Positions 36,534 to 48,920 of a stretch of 64,000 nt of DNA are shown here, piece after piece. Origin of the DNA: Citrus sinensis (Eukaryota; Streptophyta; Magnoliopsida; Sapindales; Rutaceae); assembly GCF_022201045.2 (NCBI RefSeq), contig NC_068558.1, positions 46,527,001 through 46,591,000 on the forward strand, read 5' to 3'. The notes beneath the pieces were generated by a model. The model saw only the letters and a list, made by a program, of their open reading frames with translations. It had not been told where the DNA came from and did not search any database. A program made the position numbers and the translations under genes. Each line of letters starts with the position of its first letter. Positions within the stretch are counted from its first letter, which is position 1.

Positions 36534-39500
36534 AAATCCTCAGCTGGAACGTTCGGGGTTTGGGGAATTCCCGGACGTTTCTAGCCCTTCAAAAAATTCT
36601 CCAACAACAAAGGCCGTTAATTCTGTTTGTTTGTGAAACGAAATTAACGGCTAAGCAGATGTATGAAACAAGTAGGAAGCTTAAGATTGATAACTGTTTG
36701 GCAGTGAATAGAAACGGCAAGGGAGGGGGTTTGGCTATGCTATGGTATAATGAGGCTAATGTGCATGTCACCTCGTACAGCAATCATCATATTGATGCCC
36801 GGGTGCAGAGAGAGGATGGTAGCTGGATGAGATGCACTGGCATTTACGGACATCCTGAGATGTCACAAAAACATCACACTTGGATATTGCTGAAAAGGTT
36901 AGCAGATTTGTTTGATATTCCCTGGTTATGCTTTGGTGATTTTAACGAGATTCTGCACCCGAATGAAAAACTAGGAGGAAATGATAGAAATGTTAACATG
37001 ATTAGTGAGTTTAGAGAAGCTTTATGTGAATGCAATTTGATTGATCTGGGCTGTAAAGGGTACCCCTTCATATGGAGTAATGGTAGGTTCGGCCAGCATT
37101 TTGTAGAGGAGAGGTTGGACCGATTTTTGTGTAATAAGAAATGGAGAGAAAAGTATGTGGACTGTGCAGCTGTTAATCTAGAGACGTGGACCTCAGACCA
37201 CTGTCCTATCATCATGGAAGTGCAAGCTAAAGGTAGTGCGTTAAGTTATGCGCCAAAAAGGACCTCAAGAATCCATTATGAGGATGCATGGAGCAGTTAT
37301 GAGGGCTGTAAAGACATTGTTGATAAGGAATGGAGGAGGCATGGCAACTGGAAATGTGCTGACCCGGTTTGGCTCTTTAAACAAACAACAAAGTCTTCGA
37401 TGGCTCAGCTTAATAACTGGAGTAACGAGGAATTTAAAGGGAGGCAGCAAAAGTTAGAAAAGCTGACAGCTAAACTGAAGGAGCTGAGACACAATGGTGT
37501 GCAATATAGTGACGGGAAGGAAATTAAGAGAGTTAAAAGTCAGATCCAGAACATCTTGCTTGACGAAGAAATTTATTGGAAGCAGAGGTCTCGGGCAGAT
37601 TGGCTGAAGGAGGGTGATAAAAACACTAAGTATTTCCACGCCAAAGCATCATCTCGAAGACGAAAAAATAAAATCTGGGGTATAGAGGACAGTCAAGGTA
37701 ACTGGATGCAGGAAGAGGAAGAGGTGGAACGAGAATTTTGTAGCTACTTTGCTAACTTGTTCACCGCCTCCAGACCAGACCAGAAGCAGGTGGATGCAGC
37801 CCTAGAAGATTTGAAGCCAAGAGTCACCGATGAGATGAATGAGCAACTGATGCAGCCATTTACGAAAGAGGAGATTGTGGAGGCGCTGTCCCAGATGTGC
37901 CCTACCAAAGCTCCAGGGCCCGATGGACTGCCAGCGGCCTTCTACCAGAAGCACTGGAACACAGTTAATACGGGTGTGGTCAACACATGTCTCCATATCC
38001 TGAATGAGCGAGGTAATATCACTCCTCTCAACCACACTTACATTGCTCTGGTTCCAAAGATTAATAAGCCTAGAAAAGTGTCTGAGTTTAGACCCATAAG
38101 TCTATGTAATGTAATTTACAGAATCATTACAAAGTCAATTGCAAATAGGCTAAAACAACACCTCCACAAAGTGATCTCTCCATCCCAAAGTGCCTTCATA
38201 CCGGATAGACTCATAACTGACAACATTATTATAGGATATGAATGCCTTCATAAGATTAGGCACAGTAAAGGGAGAAAAAATGGCCTTATAGCTCTGAAAC
38301 TAGACAATAGTAAGGCTTACGATAGGGTGGAGTGGCTGTTTTTAAAGCAAGTAATGCTCGAGCTAGGCTTTGCGGAACCTTGGGTCAACTTGATCATGAG
38401 ATGCATTACCACATCTTCATTCTCTATTATTATCAATGGGACAGCTTTTACCCGCAAAGAGGGCTAAGGCAGGGCTGCCATCTTTCCCCTTATTTATTTC
38501 TCATGTGTGCAGAGGCATTCTCGAACATGCTGCACAGGGCCGAAGAAAAAAGAGTCATCCATGGGCTAAAGTTCAGCAAAGATATCACCATATCTCACCT
38601 CTTGTTTGCCGACGACAACCTTATATTCACAAGAGCCTCAGAAAATGATTGTATGCACCTGAAAAGAATCTTTGAGTGTTATGCCGCTGCCTCAGGTCAG
38701 CTCTTTAACTACGACAAATCCTCCATGTTTTTCAGCGGCAACATAACCAATGGGGTCATTACGGCAATTAAGAACATCTTCCAACTGAATGTAGTTTCTA
38801 GACATGAAAAATATTTGGGGCTTCCATCCATGGTCGGGAGGAAAAAATCGGGATTCTTCAATGACATTAAGCTGAGAGTGTCCAGCAAGATTGCGGGTTG
38901 GCAGCACAAGTTCTTTTCGTGCGGAGGGAAGGAGATATTGATAAAGGCAGTAGCTCAGGCGGTTCCAGCATACGCTATGAGTGTATTCAAAATCCCCATG
39001 AGCATTTGCACAGATATTCAGCGAGCAATTGCGAGGTTTTGGTGGAGCAGCAACATAGAGAAAAAAGGGCATTCACTGGGCAAAATGGGAGAGGCTAAGC
39101 CAAGCTAAACGGAGGGGAGGGCTAGGATTCCGAGACTTTGCAAGCTTTAATCAGGCATTGGTAGCTAAGCAAAGCTGGAGAATTATTCAGTTCCCTGAGT
39201 CCCTGGTAGCAAGAGTCTTACAAGCGAGATATTTTAAGGATAACCAGTTCCTTACTGCAAAATTGGGCTCCAAGCCCTCATTCATTTGGAGAAGCATACT
39301 ATGGGGGAGACAAGTGATTCATAAGGGGATTAGATGGAGGATCGGGAATGGTCAACAAGTTCAAATCTATAAAGGGAACTGGATTCCAAAGCCCACGTCC
39401 TTTAAACCAGTTTCCCCTCCATCTTTACCAAGTGACACACGGGTAGCTGAGTTGGTCAAGGAGGATAACCAATGGAATGAGGATATGATCCGCCAACATT

Positions 39501-40647
39501 TTTTGAGAGAGGATGCTGACATAATCTTAAGAATTCCTCTCCCTAGCACACCAATGGCTGACCAAATTCTTTGGCACTATGATAAGAAAGGAATTTACAC
39601 TGTCAAGAGCGGATACCAAGTGGCCCTGAGGATTAATTTCTCGGATACCCCTTCCTGTTCAGAGCAGCCAGCCAACCAATGGTCGATTATTTGGTCCATG
39701 TCCTTACCAGAAAAAATCAAGATCTTCATCTGGAGAGCAGCAAAAAACATACTTCCAACAGCTGAGAACTTATGGAGGAGGAAAATAGTGCCACAACCCG
39801 AATGCCAAATTTGTGGAATCAGCATGGAAACTGTTGGTCATGCACTGGTGGAGTGTAAATCTGCTCGCAAAATCTGGAAAACTACCAAGTTTGATGCTGA
39901 GCTTAAACACATTGGTGGCCATGACATTCTGGGCATATTGCATGTGCTGGTGAAAAGAGTGGGGAAATCAGATACAGAGTTGGTGGTTGCTCTTCTCTGG
40001 GTAATTTGGGGTGTTCGAAATCAAAGCTTGTTCAAAGGGAAGAGGGAGGACCCTGGCATAGCAGCAGCTAAGGCTGAGGTTGTTGTGGAGTCTTTTAGAA
40101 GGATCCAAAGTACTGGGACAATGGCCCATACTGGAGATACATTGGAGAATCATGTATGCTGGGGCCCCCCCCCCCCCCTCCAAATTGGTGTAAGATCAAT
40201 GTGGATGCAGCTGTAAATCTGGAGGATTATTTAGTTGGGCTGGGAATTGTTATACGGGATGCTAACAAGAATTTTGTGGCTGCTGCAATCAAGAATACAA
40301 AGCTGTACAGTGGCGTTACCTTTGCAGAAGCAGAGGCAATGAACTGGGGACTGAAAGTAGCTTATGATGCAGGGCTGGCAAACATAATCATTGAATCAGA
40401 CTCTCTCGAAGCTGTAGATTATGTTAACAACAGGAAGAGTAGCAGAACAGAGATCCAGTGGCTAATTTTGGAAGTTCAGAATAGATTGAAGGAGTTTTGT
40501 TCTTGGAAAACACTGCACACGCCAAGGTCTTGTAATGCCATTGCTCATTCTCTAGCAAAGTTAGCTCTAGAGAAAAGTATAACTGTTGTTTGGGTAGGTT
40601 CGTACCCCTCAGAAGTCATGAATTTGTTAAACTCTTTTATGGAATGA
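36530..40647 (+). pseudogene. LINE ORF2: endonuclease, reverse transcriptase, RNase H (frameshifted)
   Basis: Starts MKILSWNVRGLGNSR, the canonical start of the plant L1 endonuclease, at 36530. Endonuclease motifs include CETKL, CFGDFNEIL and TSDHCPII. The reverse transcriptase covers about 37880-38750: APGPDGLPAAFY, FRPISLCN, LKLDNSKAYDRVEW, RGLRQGCHLSPYLF (Cys replaces the usual Asp after RQG) and the catalytic FADD in LLFADDNLIF. The zf-RVT block includes CQICGISMETVGHALVEC. RNase H occupies 40190-40610 with NVDAAV, AEAEAM and ESDSLEA. Frame changes occur near 38440, at the AAAAAAGGG run about 39061-39069, and at the C14 run 40165-40178, so no full ORF2 product can be made. Confidence 0.88.
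40165..40178. repeat. C14 homopolymer at the third LINE ORF2 frame change
   Basis: GGGG is followed by 14 C residues between the zf-RVT and RNase H coding segments. The downstream RNase H frame is open from the start of the run (PPPPP...). This break could be replication slippage or a sequencing error rather than a fixed mutation. Confidence 0.8.
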
Positions 40648-40673
40648 ATTTTATTTTCTTCTAAAAAAAAAAA

Positions 40674-43600
40674 TAAATACTAGACCCCTCTTAAGGATTC
40701 ACAATGGTGGTAAATGCTGTGGTGCATATGCATAATCTAATTGTGCCTCCAAACAGAGGGAAAAAAAAAGGACTGTTTTCTAAATTTATGATTAAGGAAT
40801 TAAGAATTTAAAAAGAGAAAAAAAAAAGAAACGTGTAATTTTTTTTTAAAGTTTAAGTGTACTTTTGTCTGTCTATTAAGTTTAGATTAAATAAGGGGCA
40901 AACTTATTCATCCATTAATCAAATATAGTTGATCAAAAAAATAAATGAAGAAAATTAATATACTTTTATTGCACATTCAAATTATTTACTCTATATTTTA
41001 ATTAATTTTTTATTAGGATCTAATTTAAATAATTTAGTAGTTGTTCTCACCAGATTTAGGTTAATTTTAATTTAAACAAGTAAAATTATTTTCAGGAGCA
41101 AATTAGCCTAATAAGGGCTTAGGTGTGTTTTTCTAATTTTGTGCAAGCGATACTGACGCTGAGTTGATTTGAGAAGTGAACTGAGGTGATAATATGGGAA
41201 GCTTAGTGGAGCTTATAGAAGTTAATAATATGGGAAATTCAAGTGAACTAAGATGTATCTTAGGTGAGCTTGAGAGATAGCTCAAGTGAGCTTGTATATG
41301 AAATGCGATCTAGGCATCAACATCATCGTAATAAGTAAAAACAAGCATAAATATAATAAACACACAAGATTTTATGTGGCCCTTGTTTTTTTAGCTTAAT
41401 GGACAAATATATTTATCTTTTTTCTATTCTACTGGCATGCAACACAAACATGTGAGGGCTTTGAATATAATATATAAATTTTAATTTTGCCCCTTCAAAT
41501 TGAGGTAATTTTACAGGAGCTATCTATCATTTAAAGGTGTTCCTCTGACTTGTCCTAAGCTATCCAGCTATGGTGTGGAAGTTTCTTCTCTTTTATCCTC
41601 CACCACTACGTGTCACTTCCATTGGTATAAATTAATATCCCAATATTTCTCCCAAACACTTTGTATCAATATTATTAACTCAGTCACTCGGCCTTTGACC
41701 GAGTGGTCAGGGCTGCTGCCCTCCAACTTGGAGGGCAGCAGTTCGAACCCCCACAAAAGTATTGTAGGGGTATTTCCTTCCTCAATTAAAAATTGAGTGA
41801 ATACATTCCTCTTCCTTACTAATGAGTGAGGAGTGGATATTCCTCGAATATTTGTAAGGGTTAAAATCTGAGCAGAGCTTCATTAGCATTGATATAAGTT
41901 GGTTTGTAAATATCAGTTATACTCTCATGTAATATGAGTTGTAATCTGAACAATAGTCTCATGTAATCAAAAATATATATATTATTAACACGTGTCAATT
42001 TTCATATGTTTTAGATCTTGTGTAAGAATGCTTTGATGTCCTTGTATTGTTATTCGTTTTAACTGTCCAACTGGTCATGCACTTATCACTTATGTGTAAA
42101 AAAAAATTAAAATTTCTGAAATTGTGTGAAAATTTTGAAACTCTCAGCTTTTATGATTTTAAATCCAACAACAAGGACTGCAATGCTGAAAACCAATTAA
42201 ACCCATCCTTCCCATTGAACTGCTTGATGGTTGAACCACAGAAGGACAAAGTCGAGGGTAGACGCACCAGGTGCATGGCAGCTGGATCTGTAATCTTGAT
42301 TCGGACAAACAATGCCTAGAAAAAGCTTGGCGCGATAAGAGAATTCTCTGTCATCTCTCTGTGTCTGTGGGGCAACGGGGGCGCTTTTCTTTCTCAGCTC
42401 TTATTTGGTGAAGGTTTAAATTACAACGTTGACCTAAAAAAATTAAAAAAAAATGTCTCCACTTTTTCTCACAACATTTGCTGTCTCCCGGTAGAAGTAG
42501 AAAAATGAAGAATAAAGTAAGAAAGATCGGCAAATTTAGTTGATGTATTCCAATTATTTTATTAACCCATATAATCTTCTCCCTTTTTCTTTTTTTTTTC
42601 ATTAGGCAGAGTGATTTACTCATTAATTTTATATAGTTTTTGTATTTTCGAGGATAACTTCAGGTCTCTTTTTTAATTTTATTTATTTTTAAATATGATC
42701 CCACAATATTGAGGAGATTTAATATAAGGCCGTGAGCCACAATTCAACTGAAAAATTATTTGAATCGGGCCCTCATATATGTTGAAACAAAGATTGTGTG
42801 GCTAGCAATTGAACAGCGAAGATATGGTGAGAATCCCATGGGTCCCAAAACTGTCCGGATTGAAGGAGACATATTAACATATTACATATCTAAACAAAAA
42901 GCAAAGCTGCCCTTGGAAACTTAAAAGAAGGAAAAAGAAAAAGAAATTTCGCTTGGTTAAAGAGTAAAGGAAATCCATTATCCATCCTAGAAGTAGAAGG
43001 GAACTTTATTTAGAGCAGATAAGATAATGTGAATAAGACCTACAAAGTCTATTCCAAATTTATCTCGTGAGGCTTGGGCATCCAACTCCCCTTATCATCT
43101 TGCAGCCAACTCTTTCTTCGTTAAAAAGTCCTTGAAAATGACCCTCCAGAGCCAGCAGTGAATTGTGATTGCTTCAAGATATAAACAAAAATCTGCTAAC
43201 GTGTAATGCTACCCACAAAAGTCTCTTTCGTTTCTTGCAAGGCTGAAATTTGGGAAATTTTGAAAAAGGCTTCGATTGGTTTAAGATGAAATCTGTCGGT
43301 TCAATCTTTTACTCGGAATAGTATTATTAAGCCATCATTTATATTTATTTATACATACGTGACTGTATTTCCGGATCTAATACCAATTGGAATCCGATGC
43401 TACAATTAGAAATAAAAAGACATTCCGGGTCTTCCAACAAATGGTTAATAAAATATTTGGTATTGTTCGCTTATGGAGTTATGATCATGTGGTTTCCCGT
43501 TTTGGACCAAGAGGATCGACAATAGTTTTCTTCTAAGCTGATTTTTTTAATTTTGTTATTTGTTTTTGGCACTTGTAGTTAGATCTCAACTAATTAAAGC

Positions 43601-43878
43601 AGGAGCAAAATTGTTCTGACACAAACCATAAAGGAGACAAAAAAAGAGAGAGAGAGATTTGCAGTTCAGGAACACATCTCTGCCTCTCTTCCCGAAACTC
43701 TGGGGGTGTGTTATTTAGAATTTGATCAAGAGGATCAAACAAGATACCTGAAAGATTCTTTTTTTCTTATTTTCTCCGTTGATGAATTATTCTAGAATGT
43801 AAATAAGACAAAAGGGCCTTTTTTTTGTCTTTTTTTTTTTTTTTTAAACTCAAAAAGGGCCGAAGTGTGTGCGCTGAC
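40674..43878. other. Intergenic, A/T-rich, containing SINE-like copy A
   Basis: Apart from the SINE-like element at 41680-41978 I see no gene. The stretch 41160-41390 has short direct repeats (AATATGGGAA, GAGCTT variants) followed by AACACACAAGATTTTATGTGG, which looks like repeat debris. ORFs at 42047-42319 and 42351-42623 have no recognisable features. The RADIALIS-like promoter lies at the right end. Confidence 0.55.
41680..41978 (+). mobile_element. SINE-like element, copy A
   Basis: 299 bp between two copies of ATATTATTAAC (41669-41679 and 41979-41989). The head has Pol III promoter-like boxes: an A-box-like CCGAGTGGTCAG (41699-41710) and a B-box-like AGTTCGAACCC (41740-41750). It also contains two perfect hairpins: CACTCGG paired with CCGAGTG (41685-41705), and a 14-bp stem with one loop base (41713-41741). 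The body has TTTCCTTCCTCAATT and ATTCCTCGAATATTTG, found again in inverted orientation at 52802-53067. No coding capacity. Confidence 0.7.
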
Positions 43879-44593
43879 ATGGAAGATTTCCCAAAAGTGT
43901 TTTGTGGGTGGAGCTGGGAGGAGAACAAGCTGTTTGAGCTTGCTTTAGCAGTTGTTGATGAACAAGACCCACATCGCTGGGAAGTTGTTGCAGCTATGGT
44001 TGGTGGCACTAAGAGTGCTGAGGATGTGCAGAAACATTATGTGATTCTTCTGGAGGATTTGCAGTTCATTGAGTCTGGTAAATTGGACCATAAACTTGCA
44101 GAATTTCAGCCTAGCGTTCATGTTGACTGTACTCAATCTGTTTGCTGGACAGATGAGGATAACAAGTATGTCAAATTTTTTTTTGCTTTTTGTTTCCTTT
44201 GCTTCCTAATTTTTCGTTTTATTTTTTCTAAAAGCATTCTCTATTGATGCTTCAAAAGACATTAAGGGAGACATTTAACAGCAATAAAATGAATAAGCTT
44301 TAATTCTATTATTATTATTATTATTATTATCATCTTTTCACTTTTATTCTGGTATCGGGTTTATCGATCTGCTGTTGGCTGTTGATTGAACAAAGTGAAT
44401 AAGCTTTGGGGGGATTTTAAAATTGGTTCTATAATTTCGTCGGAATAAATTTTGTGATAAATTGTTTTTAGCTTGTGAATTTTGTTGTTACAGGTGCTGT
44501 TAGATACTGGAGACTTATGCTCTGCCCTTATAATTCTGATACTTATTATATCTTTCTGCTTGCAGCCTGCTGCTTCAATTGGACATAAATTGA
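43879..44593 (+). CDS. RADIALIS-like single-SANT/MYB protein
   Basis: Small SANT/MYB-related protein of the RADIALIS/DIVARICATA type; such single-SANT proteins usually act by competing for partners of DIVARICATA-type MYBs. Exons 43879-44165 and 44566-44593 give 104 residues. The SANT domain (about 8-60) contains WSWEENKLFELALAVVDE, then RWEVVAAMVGG and VQKHYVILLEDL, matching the RADIALIS helix spacing. The C-terminus has SVCWTDEDN and, from a 9-codon second exon, NLLLQLDIN, which resembles the start of a second MYB repeat that is never completed. The first exon's reading frame upstream of the ATG has no earlier ATG. The second exon is tiny; without it the frame runs into a hydrophobic intron translation. 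Confidence 0.85.
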
Positions 44594-46580
44594 TCTCTAT
44601 CAAAGCATGCAGATTGATTTTTATCAAAGCTCTGGCTTAGTGATGCAAGAATGAACAAAGCTAAGAGTGCAGGAGTTCCAGAGCTCTACGGTATCTATCT
44701 ATGGTTTGTTAAGGTAACTTGTCTCAACTTAGTAGATTGGAACTTTGGAAGTGATCATGAAATGCCGTAAAGCTTGACCTTCCTAGCCGTAAATATCTTT
44801 GGTTCTTGAGCTTTATTGATAGTGTTTTGTTTCCCACTTGGACTTGGTTGCTAGCTGATTATAACTGAAATGCCATAAGCAGTTTACTGCCATTTGGAAC
44901 AATGAAACATATAATTAAATAAAACGACACCTATTTTGTTGCCTACTTCAGTTTAACTTTTAAACCCAGATTTTGATTTTGATTTTTTTTTTACCCGATA
45001 ACATCATCATAAACATCAAGTTGCGGTTAAACCTCATTGATCTTAAGCTCAAAGCAACCAATGTTTTGATTCTCCAATTTATTGGCAGTCTCAAGCAGCG
45101 GAAATGAGCAGTATCAAAATCATAATAATACGTAAGATGAAAAATTGCATTGAAGAGTAGATTATCAAATTCAAATTAGTTGTTTTCCATTCCCTGAGAG
45201 CCAAGAATCAAATGGCCACAGAAAATATGATACGGTGTGTTCTTTTTTTCTTATTTGTTTATTTATTTATTTATTTATTTTTGTGTATAACATCCTGCTC
45301 CTGCACTAGCTTTTTTAGTTGAACCTTCATATGCCAACGAGTTTTGTTTGAGTATTACTAAAGTTTAATGGCTATGTTTTTTTTTTTTCTTTTTCACTTT
45401 TTATTAAGGTAGTTCAGCTGGCCGTGGGAGTGTTTTGTGTCTGTGATCACCAGAGTTTAAGAAATAGTAATAGATATATATTGGTGATTAGTGGCTGAGT
45501 AGGGGCGGAGCTAAGATTAAAATTTTGACGGGGCCAAAAATTTTATAAAAGTAAATTATTCGAGATAAAGTTGAAAAATTGTATTCAACTATTGAATTAA
45601 ATCGTTAAAAGTAATATTTTTGCAGGGGCCAAATCATAAAAAACTCCATTTTTAATGCTTAAATTATAAAAATATATATATATATATATATTTTTTATGT
45701 AATTTTATAAAGACTAGTCTGATAGGAGCTCCACTCCAACAACAACAACAACACCAACAACAAAAGAGTCATTTAATGGGTTTACAGAATAATTTTTTTT
45801 GCTTTAATTAAAAGTATAAGTAGAGGAGGGTGTTCGGACTTTATATGGGTGCGTGCAATAGTTCTAACGTTTGAATTATCCCCAAAACTGCTAACACTAG
45901 AAAACAATAATAAAATAAGAAAAAAATAATGGCCTTGCCCTTGCGCATGAACACAAGTGCAGGAGCAACAAATGCTTTAAGTCGTTGCCATTCTAGACTT
46001 GTGCTTTATTCTTCTGAGGGAAAATTCTCGAAATGGCCTAAATCATTGGTTAATTTATAAAAATGGCCCCCACGTCACCATTTTACTAACTCCTGTAGGC
46101 TGTAGCCAAAAATTGGCTTTTACGACAATAATACTCAATACCCTTCTCCCTCAAACACATCTAAAAAAATGGGAACAAAGAAACTTTATTATTATTTTTT
46201 TTTAATTTCCTTTTTCCCCTGTAGAACCAGGCATTAATTACAAAGCAATACAGAATTCAAAACACGTCTTGCAAACGCTCTCGCATCATCACCATCTCAC
46301 CTTAGCTTGTGGGTTTTCACTTGGGTTGAAGAAGAAGAAGCCCACTTAGTTTGAATACCACCGAGTCACCGACCGTGTCCTATTTGTCAAACATTACCTT
46401 GCAATTCGTCTTCTACGAGGAAAATCTAACTATTTTTCCAGCAGATCTAAACCAATGTTTCATAAAATCTTATTCTAATGACTCAAACCATGTATTTTTA
46501 TATACTTAAATTGAGTTACATTGGAAAATTAAGCCATTCAACAAAGACGAGAGAAGTTAAATTTATTTCTTGACTTAAAA

Positions 46581-46990
46581 CTTTTACACCCTTCAAAACT
46601 CCTTATAAAATCTCATTTTAATTGGAAGTGCTTAAATAATCAAGGGTATTTTTAATTTATTTCTTAAATTTTAATAAAATAATTTATTTCTTTTAACAAA
46701 TATTTTACATGACACCATTTTGAAATCTATATTTATATTTTAATTTTATTAATAAGGTATTCTGTTGAGAAAATTGTAAGAGTTTAGAGTTATGAAAATG
46801 AAACTATAAAACATGAAGAAAATAATTTAAAATTTTAGGATTTGTATGTATTTTATAATAAATAAAACTTTAAAAAATATTTTTCTGAGTAAAAATTTAT
46901 AAAAAAAAGATGATTTATTTTAAATTGAGAATATTTTAAGAAATACAATTCAAAAGAAGTGTTGTAAGAATTTTGGAGGGGTGTTAAAAG
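46581..46990. mobile_element. Candidate MITE, about 410 bp
   Basis: The left end reads CTTTTACACCCTTCAAAACT. The right end on the minus strand reads CTTTTAACACCCCTCCAAAA. The similarity continues inward over roughly 60 bp with mismatches. The core is A/T-rich and noncoding. I could not find a convincing target duplication, so the exact ends and superfamily are open. Confidence 0.4.
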
Positions 46991-47700
46991 GTCCACTTTT
47001 ACTCCTTTCATAATTTTGAGAGAATGGATTCAATAGTTTTATGGGTGGTAAAATATGAGTAACTTTATATTTTTATTTGGAATTGTAATACAAGCAAAAT
47101 TGTGCAAAATATTTTAAAGAAAAAAAAAAGGGGCAAGCTGTATTTTATAATTTATATTGGAGAGTTGTACCGCGAAAGAAACTTTCAAGCGATTTGTCCA
47201 GTTAAGGTAGTTACTCGTCAACGAACATCATTATTTTGACAAGGAAGTTGGTGACCAAAGATGGACAATAAAATTATAAAATTAGAAAGACGGCCAACCA
47301 AGGGAGAGAGATTTTTCTTCCTGTGGTTGGATAAATGGCAAATCCGCTCACAACTTATATAATAATTTACAATATATGAACGCTGATTCCAAAATTTTCT
47401 CTGGTGATGTATACATTTTATTATTATGTTGTTTGAAACAATTTAAGATCTACAATTATTAATTTGACTAGAAAAAAAGAAAAAAGAAAAAAGAAGAATC
47501 TGCTGCACGATTTATTAATTTGTTACAAAAGAAAGCCCTTAACAAGAAAGTATTTCGGCCGCCGTGCTGCTGGGGCTGAAGCCATAATTAAATAATTATA
47601 GCCGCATTCACATCCTCTGCTGCATGATCTTTAATGAGGTTGCTAGATTTTGAGCAATGAAAAAGGTCACAAATTTGTCAAAAAAGATGTCAATATAAAT

Positions 47701-47724
47701 ACACACACACACACACACACACAC
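47701..47724. repeat. (AC)12 microsatellite
   Basis: Twelve uninterrupted AC units in noncoding sequence. Likely polymorphic in length. Confidence 0.95.
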
Positions 47725-48423
47725 TGTTATAACAAAAGTAAAAATTGCAGATAACATCAAATAAATGAATGCCAAGCAGCAAGGCAACAGAAATGAAAAA
47801 GTAAATGGAGAGAAAAAGACGAGGAAGGCAGAGAGCCAGGGAAGAGGCAGTGCATGGGAGGAGCCAAAACAGAGAACCTGTTAATGGTTCCATCCATGCT
47901 CTGCCTGTTCCCCGTCTTTTGTCTCTTGCTTCTTGCCTCTCTCTCACGCACACACCAAAGAGTTATTATTACCTCGTACCCCCCTTACCATTGCCGTCTC
48001 AGAGTCCGGCTCTCACTCCCTCAAAAACCTTACCTGGGCTACAATGCTCAGGCTCAGGCTCAGGCTCACAAAGGAAGATAACAAGTGTTGATGTTAAATA
48101 GTACACGCATGTTATGTACTATCGCATCCTCCGTGGACTAGCTGCCCGTGTACTACCAATTTCATATAAATGTTTTGATTTTGAATATCGGGAGGAGCAC
48201 CTAAAACTTCCCCATGTACTACACACGCACCGCGCTTACTTTCTTGTACTACTCATGGATTATGATGGTACTCCATCCACTCCCACTATTCTCCCTCTCA
48301 CTAACAAACTAATTATTAATTATTTCTTATTTCTTTTTCAGCTTAGGCTAACAGCTCACTGTTGATCCCTTTCCATAATTCGGTAAATCTTGTTAAAGGA
48401 TTTCCCAACCAATTAATAATGGG

Positions 48424-48920
48424 AAATTATTCACCAACCACTTGTTTTTTTTAGTTTTTTTTTAAAATACACATTTTTTTTTAGTTGATTTCTACTAAAA
48501 GTTTTTTTTTTTTTGCACTTTTCCACTTCCGTTTGTATTCTGTTGTAACTTTACTGATGTTATAGGGGTAAATTTGTCATTTCACTTACATAGCAAAAAT
48601 AAACGTCATTTAAATGCGGTAAAAAGAGTAAAAAAAAGTGAAAATATTCTAGATTATTTTGTTTAACTTATTATTTAATGTCTAAATTGCAAAGAAAAAG
48701 TGAAGCAATTTAATTTTTTTATTTAATTATGGTGAAATAGTAATTTTACATTAAGAGGTAAAATAATCATTTTGTTAATATTTTGTTAACTTCTCTTACG
48801 AAATTTAGACGACAATGAAAAAATGATACATTTTATAACTTCTGGTGGAAATTAATTAAAAAAAAAGTTATATGCATTTTTAAAAAAATCTAAAAAAACA
48901 GGTAGTCGGTGAATAATTAT
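48424..48920. mobile_element. Candidate MITE, about 500 bp
   Basis: The left end contains AATTATTCACCAACCACTTG and the minus-strand right end contains AATTATTCACCGACTACCTG. Inverted similarity extends through T-rich sequence for over 100 bp on each side. The interior is A/T-rich with no ORF of note. No clear target duplication was found. Confidence 0.55.

Larger units (their letters stand above)
35352..40673 (+). mobile_element. 5'-truncated L1-type LINE retrotransposon with poly(A) tail
   Basis: About 5.3 kb of plant L1-clade element. ORF1 is entered midway through its DUF4283-like domain, so the 5' end is missing. ORF2 follows with AP endonuclease, reverse transcriptase, zf-RVT and a plant-type RNase H. 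The 3' end is an A-rich tail near 40660-40673. ORF2 is broken by three frame changes (about 38440, 39065 and 40165-40178). A target-site duplication is not clear: AATAAATA occurs at both junctions but merges with the A-rich tail. The element lies between the release-factor gene's fold-back neighbour and a SINE-like copy. Confidence 0.9.

Noticed and set aside
41690-41755. tRNA gene (tRNA-Ser or tRNA-Leu-like)
   Set aside because: A- and B-box-like motifs are present, but the centre is a perfect 14-bp palindrome with a one-base loop, there is no acceptor stem, and it lies inside a repeat with target duplications.
47690-48365. Overlapping ORFs on both strands near an AC microsatellite
   Set aside because: Low-complexity sequence gives open frames on both strands; no protein family resemblance.
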